This document shows positions 44,381 to 52,573 of a stretch of DNA of 64,000 nucleotides, one piece after another. The position numbers and the translations under genes are program-made. Position 1 is the stretch's first letter. Every line of letters begins with the position of its first letter. The notes below the pieces were generated by a model, which searched no databases, was not told the origin of the DNA, and saw nothing but the letters and a program-made list of their open reading frames with translations. The stretch is from Microbacterium sp. MPKO10 (GTDB taxonomy: Bacteria > Actinomycetota > Actinomycetes > Actinomycetales > Microbacteriaceae), in contig NZ_JAPCHX010000004.1 of NCBI RefSeq assembly GCF_026107415.2, positions 248,001 through 312,000 of the forward strand. The letters run 5' to 3'.

Positions 44381-44959
44381 ATGCCACGCACCTCTGACGC
44401 CGAGAAGCGGGCGCTGCGTGCCGAACTCCGCGAACGCCGACGGAACCTCACGCCGACGGAGCAGGACAAGGCCGGTGCCGGTATTCTGCAGAATCTGCAG
44501 TCGCTCGTGACCGCTCTGGGAGCCCGCTCAGTGTCGTGCTATCTGTCGACAGCGACGGAGCCCAACACCCGCCCGTTCATCGACTGGGCGCTGGGCGCCA
44601 GCATCCGCGTTCTCTTTCCCATCAGCCGGGAAGATGGTCTTCTCGATTGGACAGCCGGCGAGCAGGACATCGAGAAGGCCGGGCTCTGGGGTATACCCGA
44701 AGCCGTGGGCGACCTGCTCGGACCGAGCGCGATCAACGACGTCGACCTGATGATCGTGCCCGCGTGCGCTGTCGACGTACAGGGAACCCGGCTAGGATGG
44801 GGCCGCGGCTATTTCGACAAGACCCTGGGTTCCCTGGAGAATCGTCCCCCTGTGTACGCAGTGGTCTTCGACAACGAGGTACTGCCTAAGGTACCGAAGG
44901 AAGCTCACGATCAACCCGTCAACGGTGTCGTGACTCCGGGCCGCATCCTGGATTTCTGA
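44381..44959 (+). CDS. 5-formyltetrahydrofolate cyclo-ligase
   Basis: The protein has 192 residues. KRALRAELRERRRNLTP is at the N-terminus, and VPACAVDVQGTRLGWGRGYFDKTLGSL is the ATP-binding G-x-G-R-G-Y-Y-D signature. It converts 5-formyl-THF to 5,10-methenyl-THF with ATP. It starts the 5-FCL-fmdB-mscL operon, conserved opposite galU in mycobacteria. The start at 44381 follows TAGAAT (44369-44374) by six bases, without a Shine-Dalgarno sequence, so it is probably leaderless. Confidence 0.92.
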   Translation: MPRTSDAEKRALRAELRERRRNLTPTEQDKAGAGILQNLQSLVTALGARSVSCYLSTATEPNTRPFIDWALGASIRVLFPISREDGLLDWTAGEQDIEKAGLWGIPEAVGDLLGPSAINDVDLMIVPACAVDVQGTRLGWGRGYFDKTLGSLENRPPVYAVVFDNEVLPKVPKEAHDQPVNGVVTPGRILDF

Positions 44960-44974
44960 TTCGACTGAAAGACC

Positions 44975-45214
44975 ATGCCCACGTATTCCTATCGTTGCAC
45001 CGCGTGCGACAACGCTTTCGATATTCACCAGCAGTTCTCTGACGCCTCGCTGACGGAATGCCCGTCGTGCGGTGGTGCCCTGCGCAAGGTCTTCGGTAAC
45101 CTCGGCGTCACGTTCAACGGCACGGGTTTTTATCGAAATGACTCCCGAGCGGCGTCCAAACCGGTATCGTCTTCCTCAGCATCGGATTCCGGGGGAAGCT
45201 CCTCCGGCTCATAG
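44975..45214 (+). CDS. FmdB-type zinc-ribbon protein
   Basis: The protein has 79 residues. MPTYSYRCTACDNAFDIHQ and CPSCGGALRKVFGN supply two C-x2-C pairs of the FmdB (CxxC_CxxC_SSSS) zinc ribbon. The tail is a Ser/Gly-rich low-complexity stretch, as in the family. The function is unknown, although the mycobacterial homologue has been linked to protein folding or stress. It lies 16 bases after the 5-FCL gene in the same operon. Confidence 0.88.
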   Translation: MPTYSYRCTACDNAFDIHQQFSDASLTECPSCGGALRKVFGNLGVTFNGTGFYRNDSRAASKPVSSSSASDSGGSSSGS

Positions 45215-45228
45215 CGAGGGGGAAAACC

Positions 45229-45645
45229 GTGCTCAAGGGGTTCAAAGAATTCATCATGCGCGGCAATGTCATGGACCTTGCCGTCGCGGTCGTTGTCGGC
45301 GCTGCGTTCACAGCCGTCGTCACGGCGCTCGTCGACAATCTGATCAATCCGCTCGTCGGATTGCTGTTCAACGCCGAGAGCCTGAACGAGGCACTGGTCG
45401 TCACCCTCGCCGGTGCTCAGTTCAAGTTCGGCGCCGTCATCGCTGCGGTCATCAGCTTCCTGATCGTCGCGGCCGTCGTGTACTTCGTCTTCGTGCTGCC
45501 GGTCAACACCATGCGCGACCGGGCAGAGGCGCGGCGCAATGCCGGCGTCGTCGACGAGGATGCTCCCGTCACCGAGCTCGATCTTCTCACGGAGATTCGC
45601 GACCTTCTGAAAGACACAGACAAAGAGTCGGGCAAGCACGTCTGA
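45229..45645 (+). CDS. mscL: Large-conductance mechanosensitive channel
   Basis: The protein has 138 residues. GFKEFIMRGNVMDLAVAVVVGAAFTAVVTALVDN is the N-terminal amphipathic helix and first membrane helix of MscL. The second helix is at about residues 68-92, and the C-terminal LTEIRDLL helix forms the cytoplasmic bundle. It opens under membrane tension during osmotic downshock. The GTG at 45229 has GAGGGGG upstream. It is the last gene of its operon and is followed by a strong hairpin. Confidence 0.96.
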   Translation: MLKGFKEFIMRGNVMDLAVAVVVGAAFTAVVTALVDNLINPLVGLLFNAESLNEALVVTLAGAQFKFGAVIAAVISFLIVAAVVYFVFVLPVNTMRDRAEARRNAGVVDEDAPVTELDLLTEIRDLLKDTDKESGKHV

Positions 45646-45653
45646 CGCTACCC

Positions 45654-45693
45654 ACGGATGCCGCGGTCTCTCACAGAGAGCCGCGGCATCCGT
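45654..45693 (+). terminator. Terminator after mscL
   Basis: ACGGATGCCGCGG (45654-45666) pairs exactly with CCGCGGCATCCGT (45681-45693), and CTCTC/GAGAG pairs inside the loop. It starts eight bases after the mscL stop and is followed by CGTCGTTTAAG. Confidence 0.8.
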
Positions 45694-45757
45694 CGTTTAA
45701 GCGCATGGACGTGGAGGAACGCTCGGCCGCTCGGTGCTTGGTCGACGTCTGCGTACG

Positions 45758-45964
45758 CTATCCCCAGTGCGGCGGTTTGTCAGCTCGGAGCCGACGGTCG
45801 TTGCCTGCAGGGTCGTCGCCCCAGGCCTCATCCGTCTCGCTCTCGGGCCGTGCACGACCGCTCTCCGGCTCCGGATCCGTTCCCGGAACCGCCGGCAGCG
45901 TCGCACGCCGACCGCCGCGAGAACGCACGATACGGCGCGGCGCCGGCTCAGGTCGTTCTGCCAT
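45758..45964 (-). CDS. Small protein downstream of the DUF4011 gene
   Basis: A 68-residue polar protein. It starts MAERPEPAPRRIVRSRGG and ends NDRRLRADKPPHWG. The N-terminal half is basic and Pro/Arg-rich, the middle is acidic (PESETDEAWGDD), and the end has the N-D-x-R-L-x-x-x-x-P-P-H-W motif, which I recall from other actinobacteria in this position. The ATG at 45964 is two bases after the stop of the DUF4011 gene, so it is almost certainly co-translated. No enzymatic motif or domain is recognisable. It may be a partner of the DUF4011 protein; no function is known. Confidence 0.7.
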   Translation of the reverse strand: MAERPEPAPRRIVRSRGGRRATLPAVPGTDPEPESGRARPESETDEAWGDDPAGNDRRLRADKPPHWG

Positions 45965-45966
45965 GC

Positions 45967-48900
45967 TCACTGATCGAGAGTCGGCTGCGGAGCTGTGTCG
46001 AGGAGTGCCGCTGCACGGTCGCTCGCCGGCTCGGCTCGCTCTGTCTCGGGAGCGCCGACGATGGACATCACCGTGCTCGCGACGGCGACTGGATCGCTGA
46101 AGAGATCGAAACCGTGAACACGCAGGTAGTGCCATCCGAGCCGGCGCAGCACCTCGGGACGCAGTCGCAGCGACTCACGCAACGACTCGGCAGCCACCTC
46201 GACGTCTGATTCGACGACGATGGCGCGGTCGCGATAGCTGGCCACAAGAGCCAGCTTTCCGCGATACCCGATCTCCACGGACAGCCCGTTGCGATACAGC
46301 CGCTCGGCGAGGTCGAGCATCATCGGTTCGGCACCATCGATGACGGGCGGGCGGGGCGACCAGCGCGGCGGTTCGCGCAGAAGCTGCGCGAGCGCGGCGA
46401 TGCCGTGCTGCATGCGCTCCGGGTCGATATCTTCGGGGCGAATGCACGTCACGATCACCATGGAGCGTCGTGCGCGTGTCATCCCGACGGCAAGTAAACG
46501 GTCTCCCCCTGGTTCACCGAGCGTGCCAAAGGTCGAGAGGACGCGTCCGTGCGGGGTGACACCATAGCCGAGCGAGAAGATCACACGGTCACGGCTCTCG
46601 GCCACAGACTGCTCGAGGGTGAGCACCGTGAACGGCTCGGACCTCTCGCGCAGAATGAAGTCGGCCAGGTCGGATCGCCGGGCGAACGCGGCGAGCACGG
46701 ACTGCTGAACACGCGTCGCGTGACGCTGGCTCGCCGTGATCACCATGAGAGACTCACGCGGCCGGTTCGTGGCGTGCTCAAGCACGAGATTCACCACGCG
46801 GACAACTTCTGGATCGACCGACTCGACGGTTCCCGTGTCGGGGTCCGGCATTCCGTGGCCGTTCGACACGTAATCGAGAGTCAGGCTGCCGTGCCCGAGG
46901 AACGAACCGGCCCACGGCAGTGAATCGATCTCACCGCCGTAGAAGCGCTGGTTCACGAGCTCGGCCAGGTCCTCCCCGCCAGCACGGTAACTGCGCGTGA
47001 GCGTCAGCCCGGGCAGCAGATCGGAGAGTCGGGCCAGAGCAGAGTCGGCGTGACGGGTTTCGACGTCTTCGGCGAGAGCGGCGTCGGATGCCGAATCCGA
47101 TACCGCCGTGTGGAAGGGAGTCGGGCTTTGCGTCACAGTGTCGCCGAAGGCCACAACCTGCTTCGCCCGCCTGATCGCGCCCACGTTCTCGGCAATCGTT
47201 GACGCGCCCGCATCCACGAGGAAGACGGCGTCAAAGCGGATGCTGTCGGGAATCTGCGGCACCTCGTAGGGCGAGGTGAGCCAGACGGGCGACAGCGCAC
47301 GCGAGAGATGCGGAGCCACGCTCTCGAGCTCACGCGGGGTCACACGCGGCACCGTCTTCAGCAGTGATCGCAAGTCGCGTGCTTCCTCCGGCCAGTCGAC
47401 GAGTCCGATCCGCCAGGTCTCCGCGAGCATGGCGGCGAGCAGCGGACCTGACGCCGAGGCGTGTGCTTCGTCGACAAGTCGGAAGTCGGATTCGAGCCGG
47501 TCGATGACCTTGGTATTGGCTCCCAGCAGCGACTTGTCGTTCGCGAGCGAGTATTCAAGAGCGGACTGCCACCACGCGAGCTCCAGCTCGTCGGCAACGC
47601 GGTCGGCGGGAACGTGCCGGTTCGACAGGTCGGTGAGCAGCGGGGTGAGTCCGAGTTCGCGCAGCTCTGTGATCAGCGTGGTGCGCTCCTGCAGGTTCTC
47701 CATCACTGTCGACTCAGCAGCCAAACCGGACATGACCCGCACAAGGGAACGGATCGGCAGAGCAGAGAGGCTGTTGTCGTGGTCCGTGCGCCCCAGCGGA
47801 GCATCGAGCTCGGCCAGGTCGGCGACGACCTTCTGGTGAGCTACGTGAACGTCGGCGATTCCCAACGGCACCTCGGGCGCGATGCCGGAGTCGACGTAGC
47901 GCTGCAGGAGAATCCGTTGCTGTTGGATGCGGCGCAGCGACGCGTTCATGTCGGCGATGTGCACGCCGGGGCGCACATACTCACGTGCCAGCTTGCGCAG
48001 ACGACGGCGGTTTCCGCTCGACATGCTTCCGGATTCGCGGCGGCCGCCCGTCGCGGCGATCAGCTCGGAGAGCGACCTGTCGAAGACGGCGGGGACGAAC
48101 TTATCGAGAGTCTCGCGGATGTCGAGCATGAGGCGCAGGTAGACGCCGAGCTCGTCGATGCTCTCGAACGGGCGCATCCGCGTCTGACCCACCAGCTCGT
48201 ATGCGCGTTCGAGGAGTCGCGGCAGATCCGTGTGGTTGATGCGCTTGGCGAGTTCGTGCGCCTTTTTGGCTTCGGGCGTTGTCGAAAAGTTTGCACCGTA
48301 CCAGGGCGAATCATCGGGACCGTATTGGAACTCACCGAGGGAGGCGGCCTGCGCGAGCGACTCGGCGACGGCGGTGCGGTCGGTCGATAGTTTCGCGAGA
48401 GATTCGTAGCTGAGGCGCGCCGTTGTCGATGGCGGCGTTGGCCGGTTTGACAGCGCCGTCAGGGCGCTCAGCATGTCAGAGACGGTGACACCGAGCGCCG
48501 GGTCCCGCTTGGCGAGCCCGGACCGATAGTCGAGAAGCACCTTCCGCAACCGCACGAGAGCGTCGTCGATCTCGGTGACCTTTGGGTTCTCTGCTTTCTC
48601 ATTGCGCGAGATCGCCTGAATGAGATCGCGCCTGAGTGTTCGCGGGTGCGCGGCGACTCCGTGCAGCCCGACTCCGCCGAGTCGATGCCGGATGCCGTCA
48701 AGCGTCGACGTGCGCGGGCCGACGACGAGCACGCGTTTGTGATTCGAGACGAGCGCACCGATCGCGTTGACGATCGTCTGCGTGCCTCCGGTACCAGGGA
48801 GCGTGGAGACGACGACCGACTGTCCCTCCGTGATCTGTGCGATCACGTTCTCCTGCTCGGAATCCGAGTCGAGCAGCAGGGTGTCCGTGGACGGGCTGCG

Positions 48901-49731
48901 CTCGTCAGATCCAATCGCGTCGACGAACGCTGTTCCCGACTCGAGAAGTCGGCGGGCGCTGGCGTTGCCGGCGAGAGCGTCGAGAACCGGGTGGTCGAGC
49001 TCTGCGGCATCCCGCTCCATGGCGGCGCCGACGGCGCAGAACGATGACACGACGAGGCGCGGCTGAACGTTGAACCAGTCGAGGTGGCCGGTGAGGTTGC
49101 GCAGGCTGTCGATGACCGGCTGCGGCTTGAAGACGCCTTCAGACATGGCCAGCGCTTCAAAGGCACGGGCATCCAGGTGAATGTCGAACTGGTCCTCGAG
49201 TGCGCGCGCCAACTCAGGATTGAGCTCGATCGATCCGGTGAGCTTGAGTTCGTAGTCGTTGCCATAGCGACGAATCGCGAGTGGGCGCAGCAGAACAGGT
49301 GCGCAGAAGTTCTCGCCGCCGTGGCGCCAGTGGGCCAGTCCGACCGCGAGATGCACAGCCTCGAGGCCGCGAACCGTGCGCAGCTCGATGCCCTTCGTGG
49401 TGATGAGGTCGGCGGCGGCGCGAGCCGATCGCAGAGCGACATCGTCACGGATCAGGTTGGACAACAACGTGGAGTTACCTGTGATGAACTGCGGAAGGCT
49501 GCCGGGGTGCGCGGCGCTCAGTTCAATGCGGTATTCGCGCTCGTCGTCGAAGTGCAGAAGCGGCGAAGTTCCGCCCGTCTCAGCGAGATCCTCACGCCAA
49601 CGCTGCCACTCGTCGTCTGCCACGTTTCCCATTTCGACTGAGGGATCTCCCATGGAAATCTGCTGCGGCTGCGTCACGTTCGGAGCGAGCTCAAGCGACG
49701 GGTTGTCGCCCGACACTGCTCTCTCAGTCAT
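45967..49731 (-). CDS. DUF4011-type SF1 helicase-like protein with degenerate motifs
   Basis: The protein has 1254 residues. The middle and C-terminal thirds have the order of an AAA_11/AAA_12 superfamily 1 helicase. The motif I region (313-317) reads GTGGT, with Gly where the Walker A Lys belongs. The motif II region near residue 840 reads LVDAGAS, without the DE pair. GDTVTQSPTP replaces motif III. Motif VI (VGMTRARRSMVIV, about 1085) is kept. The last 100 residues (EIGYRGKLALVASYRD, then LRRLGWHYLRVHGFDLFSDP) resemble the REase_MTES_1575 nuclease fold but lack an obvious PD-D/ExK triad. The ATG at 49731 has GGAGG nine bases upstream. A 68-residue gene follows at two bases. Confidence 0.78.
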   Translation of the reverse strand: MTERAVSGDNPSLELAPNVTQPQQISMGDPSVEMGNVADDEWQRWREDLAETGGTSPLLHFDDEREYRIELSAAHPGSLPQFITGNSTLLSNLIRDDVALRSARAAADLITTKGIELRTVRGLEAVHLAVGLAHWRHGGENFCAPVLLRPLAIRRYGNDYELKLTGSIELNPELARALEDQFDIHLDARAFEALAMSEGVFKPQPVIDSLRNLTGHLDWFNVQPRLVVSSFCAVGAAMERDAAELDHPVLDALAGNASARRLLESGTAFVDAIGSDERSPSTDTLLLDSDSEQENVIAQITEGQSVVVSTLPGTGGTQTIVNAIGALVSNHKRVLVVGPRTSTLDGIRHRLGGVGLHGVAAHPRTLRRDLIQAISRNEKAENPKVTEIDDALVRLRKVLLDYRSGLAKRDPALGVTVSDMLSALTALSNRPTPPSTTARLSYESLAKLSTDRTAVAESLAQAASLGEFQYGPDDSPWYGANFSTTPEAKKAHELAKRINHTDLPRLLERAYELVGQTRMRPFESIDELGVYLRLMLDIRETLDKFVPAVFDRSLSELIAATGGRRESGSMSSGNRRRLRKLAREYVRPGVHIADMNASLRRIQQQRILLQRYVDSGIAPEVPLGIADVHVAHQKVVADLAELDAPLGRTDHDNSLSALPIRSLVRVMSGLAAESTVMENLQERTTLITELRELGLTPLLTDLSNRHVPADRVADELELAWWQSALEYSLANDKSLLGANTKVIDRLESDFRLVDEAHASASGPLLAAMLAETWRIGLVDWPEEARDLRSLLKTVPRVTPRELESVAPHLSRALSPVWLTSPYEVPQIPDSIRFDAVFLVDAGASTIAENVGAIRRAKQVVAFGDTVTQSPTPFHTAVSDSASDAALAEDVETRHADSALARLSDLLPGLTLTRSYRAGGEDLAELVNQRFYGGEIDSLPWAGSFLGHGSLTLDYVSNGHGMPDPDTGTVESVDPEVVRVVNLVLEHATNRPRESLMVITASQRHATRVQQSVLAAFARRSDLADFILRERSEPFTVLTLEQSVAESRDRVIFSLGYGVTPHGRVLSTFGTLGEPGGDRLLAVGMTRARRSMVIVTCIRPEDIDPERMQHGIAALAQLLREPPRWSPRPPVIDGAEPMMLDLAERLYRNGLSVEIGYRGKLALVASYRDRAIVVESDVEVAAESLRESLRLRPEVLRRLGWHYLRVHGFDLFSDPVAVASTVMSIVGAPETERAEPASDRAAALLDTAPQPTLDQ

Positions 49732-49903
49732 CTTGTCACGCCTCCACACACCGCCACACTATGCGTAAGAACCGTGAAATTCCGGTAATGTCGGCGAGTT
49801 TCGCGCAGTTTTGTGCCTGATCGCAGGTTGCCGCAGCGAATTCTGCCCTCGCGCCCTGGTTGAGCATCTCCGGAACCTGACCCATTCTGCCAGACTGAGA
49901 CGC

Positions 49904-50893
49904 ATGGCTTCTCTTCGCATTGGCGTGCTCGGCGCCGCCGATATCGCTCCTCGCGCGCTCATCGCTCCCGCTCGGGACAACCCCGACACGGTCGTGGCGG
50001 CCGTCGCGGCGCGTGACCTGAGCCGCGCGCGATCCTATGCACACGAGCACGGAATCCCAACAGCCTTCGGCTCGTACGACGATCTGCTCGCATCAGACGA
50101 TGTTGACGCCATCTACGTCCCGACACCGAACGGGCTTCATGGGCGGTGGACTCGGGCGGCCATCGCCGCGGGCAAGCACGTCCTGTGCGAGAAGCCATTC
50201 GCCGCCAATGCCGACGAGGCGCGCGAAGTCGCCGCTGTCGCTGCCGGTTCCGGTCTCGTGGTCATGGAGGCGTTCCACAATCTCTACCACCCGGTCACGC
50301 GCTTCATGCAGGACGTCATCTCCAGCGGAGAGCTCGGCAGCATCCGGTCTGTCGAATCGGACTTCGCGTTCTCGATCCCGGATCAGCCAGACAATGTGCG
50401 CTGGAGTCTTGCGCTTGCCGGCGGCGCGCTCATGGACGTCGGGTGCTATCCACTGCGTCTCATGCGCGCGCTGGGGCTGGGCGAGCCCCGCGTCCTGTCG
50501 GCAAGCGCTACGGAGTTCGCTCCCGGCGTCGACGGGTCGATGGTGGTCTCGGTTCAGTTCCCGGGCGGGGCGACCGGCACAGCATCCAGCTCGATGATGC
50601 GTGAGGCACATATGTCAGCGACGATCACTGGCGAGCGCGGCACTCTCGTGTCAACGCATCCGTTCCTCCCGCACGAGGGAAACGAGTTCACCGTGACGAC
50701 GACGGAGGGCGCTCGCGTCGAGAAGGTCACGAACGAGACGACGTATGCGTACCAGCTGCGGGCATTTGTTGCCGCCATTCGTGACGGCTCCCCCGTCGTC
50801 TCCGATGCCCAGGATGCTGTCGCGACGATGAGCCTCATCGACGATGCGTATCGGACTGCAGGGATGCCGTTGCGGCAGCCCCGCCTCGATTGA
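49904..50893 (+). CDS. Gfo/Idh/MocA-family NAD(P)-dependent oxidoreductase
   Basis: The protein has 329 residues. LRIGVLGAADIAPRALI is the Rossmann loop, and AGKHVLCEKPFAANADEAR carries the E-K-P motif with its conserved Lys. GGGALMDVGCYPLRLMRAL-type sequence (AGGALMDVGCYPLR) closes the active site. It oxidises a sugar or cyclitol, or a diol-like compound; the substrate is unknown. The ATG at 49904 is preceded by CAGACT and a seven-base gap, so it may be leaderless. It is divergent from the DUF4011 gene and convergent with the phosphatase gene, with six bases between their ends. Confidence 0.9.
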   Translation: MASLRIGVLGAADIAPRALIAPARDNPDTVVAAVAARDLSRARSYAHEHGIPTAFGSYDDLLASDDVDAIYVPTPNGLHGRWTRAAIAAGKHVLCEKPFAANADEAREVAAVAAGSGLVVMEAFHNLYHPVTRFMQDVISSGELGSIRSVESDFAFSIPDQPDNVRWSLALAGGALMDVGCYPLRLMRALGLGEPRVLSASATEFAPGVDGSMVVSVQFPGGATGTASSSMMREAHMSATITGERGTLVSTHPFLPHEGNEFTVTTTEGARVEKVTNETTYAYQLRAFVAAIRDGSPVVSDAQDAVATMSLIDDAYRTAGMPLRQPRLD

Positions 50894-50899
50894 CGCTCG

Positions 50900-51559
50900 T
50901 CAGCGCACGCCTGCGGTGGTCCCGCCCGGGCCGCCGCTGATGCCGACGTCGAGGTTCTCGCCGCCGAGCGGTTCGCTGCGCCAGTCGACGAGCGACCATT
51001 GACCGGCGGTGCCGTTGAGCACGATCATGCCGGTATTGTGCAGCGGGTTCTCTGAGGCAAATCGCTGTGTCGCCTGCGCCTGGGCGGCTGCCCATACGCG
51101 CAGCACCTGTCCGTGAGCGATGATCGCAACGGTCTCATCCCCTGTGGCCGATGCTTCATCGACGACGGCGTCGAAACGCCCGAAGACATCGTGCCCGCTT
51201 TCGCCGCCGGGAACCCGCTCGTTCAGGTCGCCATCGATCCAGGAAAACGAGGCGCTGTGGTATTCGGCCACAGCATCCTGGTCATTGCGCATCTCGAGGT
51301 CGCCCGCGTAGATCTCGCGGATGCCGTCGCGCACCGTGAGCCGTCGGTCGAGGGTCTCGGCCAGAGGCGTGGCGGTCAGCTGTGCCCGCACCTGCGTCGA
51401 GGCGAAGATCGTGCCGATTCGCTCCCCCTCGAGAGCGCGCGGGATCGCCGCCGCCTGCGCGAGGCCCAGCTCCGTCAGTCCGGGCCCGGGAACCGCCGTG
51501 TCGAGACGTCCGGCGACATTCGACGGGGTCTGTCCGTGACGGATCAACAGCAGTCTCAT
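50900..51559 (-). CDS. Histidine phosphatase family protein
   Basis: The protein has 219 residues. MRLLLIRHGQTPSNVAGRLD has the catalytic R-H-G, and the second half has VAIIAHGQVLRVWAA with the second His. IYAGDLEM and GESGHDVFGRF are family-typical (phosphoglycerate-mutase-like fold). It hydrolyses a phosphomonoester; the substrate is not evident. The ATG at 51559 has AAGGAG upstream. Confidence 0.88.
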   Translation of the reverse strand: MRLLLIRHGQTPSNVAGRLDTAVPGPGLTELGLAQAAAIPRALEGERIGTIFASTQVRAQLTATPLAETLDRRLTVRDGIREIYAGDLEMRNDQDAVAEYHSASFSWIDGDLNERVPGGESGHDVFGRFDAVVDEASATGDETVAIIAHGQVLRVWAAAQAQATQRFASENPLHNTGMIVLNGTAGQWSLVDWRSEPLGGENLDVGISGGPGGTTAGVR

Positions 51560-51642
51560 GCGGGGCTCCTTGCAGGCTCTCAGTCTCTCTCGATCCTATG
51601 ACGGACCGCCTGAAGAACCTGTGGGCGCCGACGGCGCAACGG

Positions 51643-51714
51643 TGCCCCTGGAGGGACTCGAACCCCCAACCGTTTGCTTAGGACGCAACTGCTCTTCCAT
51701 TGAGCTACAGAGGC
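51643..51714 (-). tRNA. tRNA-Arg (anticodon CCT)
   Basis: The 72-base gene folds as a cloverleaf. The acceptor stem is GCCTCTG/CAGGGGC, the D-stem is GCTC/GAGC, the anticodon loop GTCCTAA gives CCT and reads AGG, and the T-loop is TTCGAGT. The outermost pair of the anticodon stem (G27-A43) is a mismatch. The discriminator is A73 and CCA is not encoded in full. Confidence 0.9.
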
Positions 51715-51745
51715 AAACGACAGACAGTCTACCGTCTCGAGCACC

Positions 51746-52249
51746 TCACGCGGCGACGGCAGGAGCGAGATACTGCTCCCACTGCGGCGCAGCCCCTTCG
51801 GCACCGCGCACAGCCCAACCCGGGCCGTAGGGCATCCGCGGCGTGACGCGCAACTGCCAGCCCATCTCTGCCGGTGTGCGGTTGCCCTTCGTGCTGTTGC
51901 AGCGCAGGCAGCAGGCGACGAGGTTCTGCCAGCTGTCCTCTCCCCCGCGCGACCGTGGCACGACGTGGTCGATGGTCGTGGCGTTGGTGCCGCAATAGGC
52001 GCAGCGATGCAGATCTCGTTTCAGCACGCCACGGCGCGTGACGGGAATCCGGCGGCCGTAGGGAACCTTGACGTATCGCGTGAGCACGATGACGCTGGGT
52101 CTGTCGTAGCGCACGGACACTCCCCACACCGGATTGTCCTCGACGATCTCGACGACAGCTGCCTTCCCGCAGAGCACGAGCGCGAGGGCTCGGCGGAATG
52201 ACACCACTGCGAGTGGCTCGAAACCAGCGTTCAGTACCAACGTGCGCAT
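51746..52249 (-). CDS. HNH endonuclease family protein
   Basis: The protein has 167 residues. MRTLVLNAGFEPLAVVSFRRALALVL is the conserved N-terminus of this actinobacterial family. CAYCG and CLRCN bind a structural zinc, and TTIDHVVPRSRGGEDSWQNLVACC is the HNH catalytic region with its Asp-His. It cuts DNA or acts in an unknown nucleic-acid process; it is widespread and chromosomal rather than phage-borne. The ATG at 52249 follows GAGAGGAAGCG. A structured leader with an intrinsic terminator lies immediately upstream (52332-52480). Confidence 0.88.
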   Translation of the reverse strand: MRTLVLNAGFEPLAVVSFRRALALVLCGKAAVVEIVEDNPVWGVSVRYDRPSVIVLTRYVKVPYGRRIPVTRRGVLKRDLHRCAYCGTNATTIDHVVPRSRGGEDSWQNLVACCLRCNSTKGNRTPAEMGWQLRVTPRMPYGPGWAVRGAEGAAPQWEQYLAPAVAA

Positions 52250-52331
52250 TGCGCTTCCTCTCGAATGGCCGTGACGGCTTCCCGGTAATTCGACACATCA
52301 GCGACGCGCGGCAGGGGAGGGACGGAAACAC

Positions 52332-52360
52332 AAAAGGCACTGCCCGCTGGGCAGTGCCTT
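52332..52360 (-). terminator. Intrinsic terminator between the structured leader and the HNH gene
   Basis: AAGGCACTGCCC (52334-52345) and GGGCAGTGCCTT (52349-52360) form a perfect 12-bp stem with a three-base loop. On the minus strand it is followed by TTTT (52332-52335). It is a textbook intrinsic terminator 83 bases upstream of the HNH start, so it would end or attenuate transcription that starts further upstream. Confidence 0.85.
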
Positions 52361-52480
52361 CCTCGAGCCGCAGTGCGGCCTATCTCTCCGACAGGGCGGT
52401 GAGCAGAGAAGTCTCGTATGTCCATGGGATGGACACCGGGTATTCCGCTCATCGCTTCACTCACCTCCAGCGAGTCGTCT
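52361..52480 (-). ncRNA. Possible structured small RNA or attenuator leader
   Basis: Between the nlpC terminator and the terminator at 52332-52360, minus-strand RNA could fold TGTCCA/TGGACA (52419-52435), TCTCT/AGAGA (52383-52410) and GCCGC/GCGGC (52367-52379) before ending at the intrinsic terminator. There is no convincing protein: a 74-codon frame from 52452 has poor codon bias. It could be a free-standing RNA of about 120-150 bases or a regulated leader of the HNH gene. No known family was recognised. The 5' end is a guess. Confidence 0.35.
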
Positions 52481-52499
52481 GAGCCTTAGATTAACCCAC

Positions 52500-52533
52500 G
52501 AACGACACGCCCGAGTAATCGGGCGCGCCGTTC
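52500..52533 (-). terminator. Terminator after the NlpC/P60 gene
   Basis: On the minus strand GAACGGCGCGCCCGA and TCGGGCGTGTCGTTC form a 15-bp stem with two G-U pairs and a TTAC loop, 41 bases after the stop. The next bases, GTGGGTTAATCT, are only weakly T-rich. Confidence 0.7.
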
Positions 52534-52573
52534 GTCAGGTCACCGCCGAGATTTCGCTCGGCGTTTACCGTCC

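Noticed and set aside
45658-46209. Plus-strand frame of 183 codons after mscL
   Set aside because: It begins at the mscL terminator and is antisense to the DUF4011 gene and its small neighbour; no family is recognised.
52231-52464. A 74-codon frame in the leader of the HNH gene
   Set aside because: It reads straight through an intrinsic terminator, has poor codon bias and overlaps the HNH start.
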